From a virus: 22,475 nucleotides of DNA. The stretch is from positions 1-22,475 of IMG/VR virus record IMGVR_UViG_3300007541_000244; one strand, written 5' to 3'. Shown one piece after another: positions 11,575 through 20,500 of this stretch. How positions within the stretch are numbered: position 1 is the stretch's first letter; each line of letters starts with the position of its first letter. The notes under the pieces were generated by a model, which was not told the DNA's origin, did not search any database, and was given only the letters and a program-made list of their open reading frames with translations. The translations under genes were made by a program, and so were the position numbers.

Positions 11575-14500
11575 ATGGCAGATTACTACCCCCTACGTAT
11601 CGTTTATGTTTCAGGTGTCCCCACTATCGGGGAGATGCAACCTGGAGACACCATCCCTGAGGCTGCTGGAGGAACTGGCTTCACCAGTGCTGATGAGTTC
11701 GCACAGCATGTATTCTCTTCATTCTCACACGGAGATCTAGCTGGCTTAGGAGATAACGATCACCCCCAGTATCTTCTAAAGACTGTTATTCAAACTGCTA
11801 GTGGTGCATGGGATAGTGCATATCGGCAGGTCCTCACCCTCAGCAACTCTTGGGAAGAGAGTGCAGACGTAACGTATGTCTCCTCTATCGTATCGGGTCT
11901 TCCTGCTGATATTATCTTCCTCAGTGGTCAAGTAGGATCCCAAGGAGATAAGATTAGTGAGGTCGCTGCTACCTCAGGGACGTGGGATAGTGTGTATGCC
12001 CAGGTCCTCACCCTCAGCAACTCTTGGGAAGAGAGTGCAGACGTAACGTATGTCTCCTCTGTAGTCTCTAGTGTAGAAGGATCTACTGTCAGCCTATCTG
12101 CCTACATTGCGGCTAACGAGGCCGATTGGATGACATCCGCATCCTTACCTCGATATCTTTCTGGTCTAGGTGACACTGACATAACCCCTGTTAGCGCTAT
12201 TGACGACCACCAGATCTTGGTCTGGGACGAAGCGGCTCAAAAGTGGATCAACGACTATAACGATGATTCCTATCTAAAGGTCTATAACAACACTACCTCG
12301 GCTATGAGCAGGGGTGATGTAGTTCATATTACAGGAGCCCATAACCCTAACACTGCGTATGTTGCGCTAGCTAAAGCTGACGCTGCATCTTCAATGCCTG
12401 CTATCGGTGTTCTATACGAGGACATTGCTATCAATGGAGAAGGTGTAGCTGTTATCTTCGGTAAGGCAGATGGCATGAATACCAGTGGCTTTACCGAAGG
12501 CACCACTGTATACGTGTCACCAACAACCGCTGGTGGACTAGTAAATACAAGACCTAGTGGGGTAAACGAACTAGTTCAGAACCTTGGTATCATCATGCGC
12601 TCTCATGAGAGCAATGGTGTCATCAAAGTAACTGGTGTAGGTAGAACTAACGACATCCCTAACAGCACCCAGGCAGAGATAGATCAGAATGCTGCTGATA
12701 TCGTGTTCCTGTCTGGTATCGCGGGAGCTTCTACCGATGATATCGCAGAGATTGCCGCTGCCTCTGGAACTTGGGACTCTGTCTATGCTCAGGTCCTTAC
12801 CCTCTCTGATAGTTGGGAAGAGTCTTCTGACATTACTTATGTCAGTGGTGTAGTCGATACTAACACAAGTAACATCACTGCCAACGACAACGATATTACT
12901 TACGTTTCAGGTGTTGTAAGTGAACTTGGCGACGATATGACCGAGGTTCGTGCAGCCTCAGGAACTTGGGATAGTGTATACGCTCAGGTCGTCTCCCTAA
13001 GCAACTCATGGGAAGAGAGTGCTGATATTAGCTATGTGTCAGGTGTAGTTGATGCTAACACGACTAACATTACTGCCAACGACAATGACATCACCTTCCT
13101 ATCAGGTATTACTGCTGCTCAAGGTGATGACATTGCTGAGATAGCAGCAGCGTCTAGCACTTGGGATTCTGCCTACGCTCAAGTCCTTAGCCTTAGTGAC
13201 TCCTGGGAAGAGAGTGCAGACCTAACATACGTCTCTGGCGTAGTCGATGGTAACTCTTCTGACATCACCTTCGTGTCAGGTATTGTAGGTGATCAGGGCA
13301 ACAAGATTAGCGAGGTAGCAGCAGCCTCTGGAACTTGGGATAGCGTATATCAGCAAGTCCTTAGCCTTAGTGACTCTTGGGAAGAGAGTGCAGACATCAC
13401 CTACGTAAGTGGTGTAATAGATACCAACACAACCAACATTACCGCTAACGACAATGACATCACCTTCCTATCAGGTATTACTGCTGCTCAAGGTGATGAT
13501 ATTGCTGAGGTAGCAGCAGCTAGTGCTACATGGGATAGCGTATACGCACAGGTTCTTTCCCTTAGTAACTCATGGGAAGAGAGTGCAGATATTAGCTATG
13601 TGTCAGGTGTAGTTGATGGCAATGCAGCAGACATTACTTACCTCTCTGGAGTTAGTGATGCACATGACTCTGACATTGCCTTCCTATCAGGTATTACTGC
13701 CTCTCAAGGTGATGATATTGCAGAGGTAGCCGCTGCCAGCGCTACATGGGATAGCGTATACGCTCAAGTCCTCAGCCTTAGCAACTCTTGGGAAGAGAGT
13801 GCTGACATCAGCTATGTCTCTGGTGTCGTCTCACAGAACATTATCGACATTGGCACGAACTCTAGCGACATTACTAGCAACACTAACCTGATCTCTGCCA
13901 ATACGGCAGATATCGCCAATCTTGGGACGGTCAGTGGTAACATCGCTACTAACACTGCTAATATCACTGCCAATGACAACGACATAACATTCCTATCAGG
14001 TATTACTGCTGCTCAAGGTGATGATATTGCTGAGGTGGCCGCTGCTTCTGGAACTTGGGATAGCGTATACGCACAGGTGCTATCACTGAGTGACTCATGG
14101 GAAGAGTCTGCTGACATAACATATGTCAGTGGTGTAGTAGATACCAACACCACCAACATCACTGCTAACGATAACGACATTACTTATGTCAGCGGAGTCG
14201 TCAGTGAACTTGGTGATGACATGACCGAGGTTCGTGCGGCATCGGGAACTTGGGATAGTGTATATGCTCAGGTCGTAAGCCTTAGCAACTCCTGGGAAGA
14301 AAGTGCTGACCTTACTTATGTCTCTGGTGTTGTAGATAACAACGCTATTAACATCACTCGTAACGACAATGACATTACTTATCTCTCAGGTGTCATTGAT
14401 GGTAACGATGCTGATATTACCTTCCTCTCAGGTATTACTGCCGATCAAGGTGATGATATCGCTGAGGTTGCAGCAGCTAGCGGCACTTGGGATAGTGTAT

Positions 14501-17500
14501 ACGCACAGGTTCTATCTCTTAGTAACTCTTGGGAAGAGAGTGCAGATATTACCTACGTATCAGGTGTAGTAGACGACAACGCAGCAGATATCACCTACCT
14601 CTCTGGTGTTAGTGATGCACAGGATGCAGACATCACCTTCGTGTCAGGTATTGTAGGTAACCAGGGCAATAAGATTAGTGAGGTGGCGGCGGCTTCTGGA
14701 ACTTGGGATAGCGTATATCAGCAAGTCCTTAGCCTAAGCAACTCATGGGAAGAGAGTGCAGATATTAGCTATGTAAGCGGTGTAGTCGCACAGAACATCA
14801 TTGATATTGGCACTAACTCCAGCGACATTACTAGCAACACAGGGCTTATCAGTGACAATGCCTCTGATATTACCTACCTCTCTAGCGTTGTTTCTGGTGT
14901 AGCAGGTGGTGACCTAGCTTACGTGTCAGGTGTTGTAGACGCTAATACTGCTGATATCTCCAACCTTGGCTCTGTCTCTGCTAACATCGCTACTAACACT
15001 GCCAATATCACTACTAACGACAACGATATTACTTACGTTAGTGGAGCAGTTAGCGATCTCAGTGACGACATGACAGAGGTTCGTGCAGCCTCAGGAACTT
15101 GGGATAGTGTGTATGCTCAGGTAGTGTCTCTCAGCAACTCATGGGAAGAGAGTGCAGACATCACCTACGTAAGTGGTGTAGTAGATACCAACACCACCAA
15201 CATCACTGCTAACGATAACGACATTACCTTTGTATCAGGTATCGTAAGTGACCAAGGTGATGACATTGCAGAGGTGGCAGCAGCAAGCGCTACCTGGGAT
15301 TCAGTATATGCTCAAGTTCTCAGTCTCTCTTCGTCTTGGGAAGAAAGCCCCGATATCTCTTACGTGTCAGGGGTCGTTGCCCAGAATCAAGCCGATGTGG
15401 CTAACCTGGGAAGTGTATCGGCCAACATTCAATCTAACACTGACGATATCACCTTCCTGGGAGGAGTCAGTGCGGGAATCGCGGATAACGAAGCTGATGT
15501 AACATGGCTATCAGGCATAGTTGGTGGGCAAGGAGATAAGATCTCTGAGGTCGCTGCTGCTAGTTCTACATGGGACAGTGCATATGCACAGGTGCTTACC
15601 CTCAGTAACGCATGGGAAGAGTCGGCAGATATTAGCTATGTCTCTAGTGTTGTAGATAACAACGCTATTAACATCACTCGCAATGATAACGACATTTCCT
15701 ATATGTCAGGTATCATTGACGACAATACTGCTGATATCTCCAACCTAGGTTCTGTATCTGCTAACATCGCTACCAACACAGCAGATATTGCTTACCTAGG
15801 AACTGTCTCTGGTAACATACTGACCAATGCTAGCAACATCTCCGCTAACACAGCAGACATTAGTAACCTAGGAAGTGTTAGTGCTAACATCGCTACCAAC
15901 ACTGCCAATATTACTGCTAACGATGGCGACATTACCTACGTTAGTGGGGCAGTTAGCGATATCAGTGCTGACATGACCGAGGTTCGTGCGGCTTCGGGCA
16001 CATGGGACAGTGTATACGCCCAGGTTGCTTCCCTTAGTAGCTCTTGGGAAGAGTCCGCCGACATCACCTACGTGTCAGGTGTTGTAGACGATAACACTGC
16101 TGACATCTCCAACCTTGGAAGTGTAAGCGCTAACATCGCTACCAACACTGCTAACATCACTGCCAACGACAATGATATTACCTTTGTATCAGGCATAGTC
16201 GGTGGACAAGGTGATAAGATCTCTGAGATAGCTGCTGCTTCTGGAACTTGGGACAGCGTTTACTCACAAGTCCTTTCTCTTAGTAACGCATGGGAAGAGA
16301 GTGCAGACCTTACATATGTCAGTGGAGTAGTAGACAATAACGCCCTCAATATCACTCGTAATGATAATGACATCTCCTATATGTCGGGTATCATTGACGA
16401 TAATACTTCTGACATCTCCAACCTAGGTGGCGTGTCTGCCAACATCGCTACTAACACAGCAGATATTACCTACCTGGGGACTGTCTCTGGTAACATCCTG
16501 ACCAATGCCACCAACATCTCTGCTAACACAGCGGACATCAACAACCTTGGCAGCGTCAGTGCTAACATCGCAACCAACACAGCTAACATTACTGCTAACG
16601 ACAACGATATTTCCTGGGTGTCAGGTATTGTTGGTGGTCAAGGCGATAAGATCACTGAGGTTGCAGCAGCTAGCGGAACTTGGGATAGTGTATATCAGCA
16701 AGTTCTTAGCCTAAGCAACTCATGGGAAGAGAGTGCTGACCTTACCTATGTCAGTGGTGTTGTAGATAACAACGCTATTAATATAACTCGCAATGATAAC
16801 GACATCTCCTACATGTCAGGTATCATTGATGGAAACACTTCAGATATCACGTATGTGTCTGGAGTTGTAGATATCAATACCTCGGCTATTGAAAACGCCC
16901 TAGACCTTAGTGATATCACCACATACATAGAGCATGGAGATTTAAACGGTCTAGGAGATAATGATCACCCTCAATACCTACTAAGCTCTGTTTTAGCAGC
17001 AGCTAGTGGTGTTTGGCAGAGCACCTACAATCAAGTAAATAGCCTGTCCTCCTCTTGGGAGGAGTCGGCTGATATAACATATGTCTCCGGTGTAGTAGAT
17101 GCTAACACTGCTGACATCTCTAACCTAGGGTCTGTATCTGCCAACATCGCTACCAACACTGCTAACATCACTGCTAACGACAACGACATTACCTACGTTA
17201 GTGGAGCAGTTAGCGATCTCAGTGACGACATGACAGAGGTTCGTGCAGCCTCAGGAACTTGGGATTCAGTATACGCCCAGGTTCTTTCACTGTCTAACTC
17301 ATGGGAAGAGTCTGCTGATATAACTTATGTCTCTGGTGTAGTTGATGCTAATACTGCTGACATCTCTAACCTTGGCACTGTAAGTGGCAACATCGCTACT
17401 AACACAGGTAACATTTCTAGTAACACTGCTGACATTGGTTATCTTGGAACTGTATCAGGAAACATCCTGACTAACGCTTCTAACATCACTACCAATGCTA

Positions 17501-20500
17501 ACGACATTACTGCACTAGAGGCTGACGTAGCTAACCTAGGCAGTGTAAGTGCTAATATCGCTACTAACACAAGTAACATCACTGCCAACGACAACGACAT
17601 AAGCTATGTTTCTGGCGTAGTAAGTGAGCTTGGCGATGACATGACCGAGGTCAGGGCGGCTTCTGGAACTTGGGATAGTGTGTATGCACAGGTCCTCAGC
17701 CTTAGTAACTCTTGGGAAGAGAGTGCTGACCTTACCTATGTCAGTGGTGTAGTAGATGATAACACAGCCGACATAAGCAACCTAGGTAGTGTAAGCGCTA
17801 ACATAGCCACTAACACTATTAACATCACTCGCAATGATAACGACATCTCCTACATGTCAGGTGTCATTGACGGTAAGACCTCTGATATTTCTTATGTATC
17901 GGGCATAATTGATGATAACGCTGCTGATATCTCTAACCTGGGATCTGTCAGTGCGGATATTGCTACTAACACGTCCAGAAGCCTAGGAAACCTAGCCGAC
18001 ATAAACAACCTAAAGGCAGTGTCAGGTTCAATATCAGTGAACACTGCTGATATAAGTTACTTAGGCGCGGCATCAGGTGATTGGGAAAGTGTTTACTCTC
18101 AAGTTCAGTCTCTATCGGCATCGTGGGAAGAGAGCGCAGACATTAGCTATGTGTCAGGTGTAGTAGATACTAACACAAGTAACATCACTGCCAACGACAA
18201 TGACATCACCTTCGTGTCAGGTATTGTAGGTGATCAGGGCAACAAGATTAGCGAGGTAGCAGCAGCCTCTGGAACTTGGGATAGCGTGTATGCACAGGTC
18301 CTTAGCCTAAGCAATTCTTGGGAAGAGTCTGTTGACATTACCTATGTCTCAGGAGTAGTTGATGCTAATACTGCCGACATCTCTAACCTCGGTAGTGTAT
18401 CGGCTAACATTGCTACTAACACTGCTAACATTTCTTCTAATGACAGTGATATCTCATACCTATCAAGTATAATAGATGCCAACAGTTCTTCAATTGCAAG
18501 CGCCTTAGAACTTAGTGATGTATCTATCGAGTTCGATAGTTTAGTATCTAGCATTCATCATGGAAGTCTTAGCGGACTAGGAGATAACGATCACCCTCAA
18601 TATCTACTAAGCTCTGTCCTCGCAGCAGCCAGCGGCGTTTGGCAGGACACGTATAACCAAGTAAATACCCTATCTGCTTCTTGGGAAGAGTCGGCTGATA
18701 TAACCTATGTCTCAGGAGTAGTAGATGGTAATACTTCTGACATCAGTTACGTATCAGGTATAGTAGATGCTAATACTTCTGCTATCGAAGATGTTTATGA
18801 TCTAAGCGATATCGAGGCTTTTATTGATCATGGTAATATCGCTGGTCTTTCTGACAATGATCACCCTCAATATTTACTAAGCTCTGTCTTCGCAGCAGCC
18901 AGCGGCGTTTGGCAGGACACGTATAACCAAGTAAATACCCTATCTGCTTCTTGGGAAGAGAGTGCGGACATTAGCTACGTCTCAGGCGTAGTCGATGCTA
19001 ACACAGCAGACATCTCTAACCTTGGAACTGTAAGCGCCAACATTGCCACTAACACTTCTAACATCACTGCTAACACAGCAGATATCACCTACATCGGCAC
19101 TGTCTCTGGCAACATTCTAACCAATGCTACTAACATCAGCACGAACGCAGGTAACATTACGACCAATGCCAATGACATTACTGCTCTTGAGGCTGACATG
19201 GCTAATGTTATTAGCACCTCTGGAAACTGGGACAGCGCCTACTCTCAAGTTCAGTCCTTGTCTGCGTCCTGGGAAGAGTCTGCTGATATAACCTATGTCT
19301 CAGGTGTAGTTGATTCAAAGGTCAACAAAGAACTTCTAGGTCATTACATTGAACCTTGGACAGAGGGAAGTGGTAATCAAAATGCTCCGACTGGTTGGAA
19401 TAGTTATAGCACATCATCTCTTAGAGAGTTTGATACTGATCCTTTTGGCAACCAAAGTATTATTTGGAAAGCTATTGATACTGATGTTACTTCTGATGGA
19501 GAGGGGGGATTTAATAGTGGTAAAGTCCCAGCGGATGCAAGCTCGACATATAGATTCTCTTGTTTCATTAAGCAGGAAAATACTGCTAGTGGAGGCGTAT
19601 ACTTTGGAAACTATGCTCATAGTAGTCTAGAAGGAGGCACTAATGATCATCGAGTAGATGTTAGATCGGCAGGAGCAGCATCAGGAACAGGAAATATTAA
19701 TCCATATTTCATATCTAATCTACCAATGCCTAGCACTGACTGGTATCTTGCGGTTGCTTATCTACACGCTTATCAAACTGAAACAGGTCCTAGCACTCGT
19801 CAGGAAACAGGCATATACAAAGTATCTACTGGTGAGAAGGTTTCATTTAGTATTACTGATAGGGTATTTGACGATACTACCGCTATTGCACTCGGTATTA
19901 GAGCTTACCACTTCAATAACCCAGCAGGAACAGGAGATGCTATTCAATTCTTCCAACCAAGGATTGATCTTGTAGACGGTAATGAACCTTCAATAACTGA
20001 TCTATTAGGTATAGTCCCAAGAACAGATTATGTCCTCTCTTCTACTAACAGTGCATTAAGTAGTCTTGTTGATGATAACACTGCTGATATAACCTATGTC
20101 TCAGGTGTAGTTGATTCTAACACTGCCGACATCTCCAACCTAGGCTCGGTATCGGCTAACATCGCTACTAACACTAGCAACATCAGCACCAACGCTAATG
20201 ACATAACTGCTCTTGAGGCAGATGTAGCTAACCTAGGCAGCGTATCTGCTAACATAGCTACTAACACTAGCAATATTACCACTAACGCTAATGACATTAC
20301 AGCGCTAGAAGCTGACGTAGCTAACCTTGGTTCTGTCTCTGCTAATATCGCCACTAACACTAGCAACATTAGCACTAACGCAGGGAACATTACAACCAAT
20401 GCTAATGACATAACTGCTCTTGAGGCAGACATGGCTAACGTTATTAGCACCTCTGGTAACTGGAACAGCGTCTATGGAACGGTAGGATCCCTGTCTTCTA

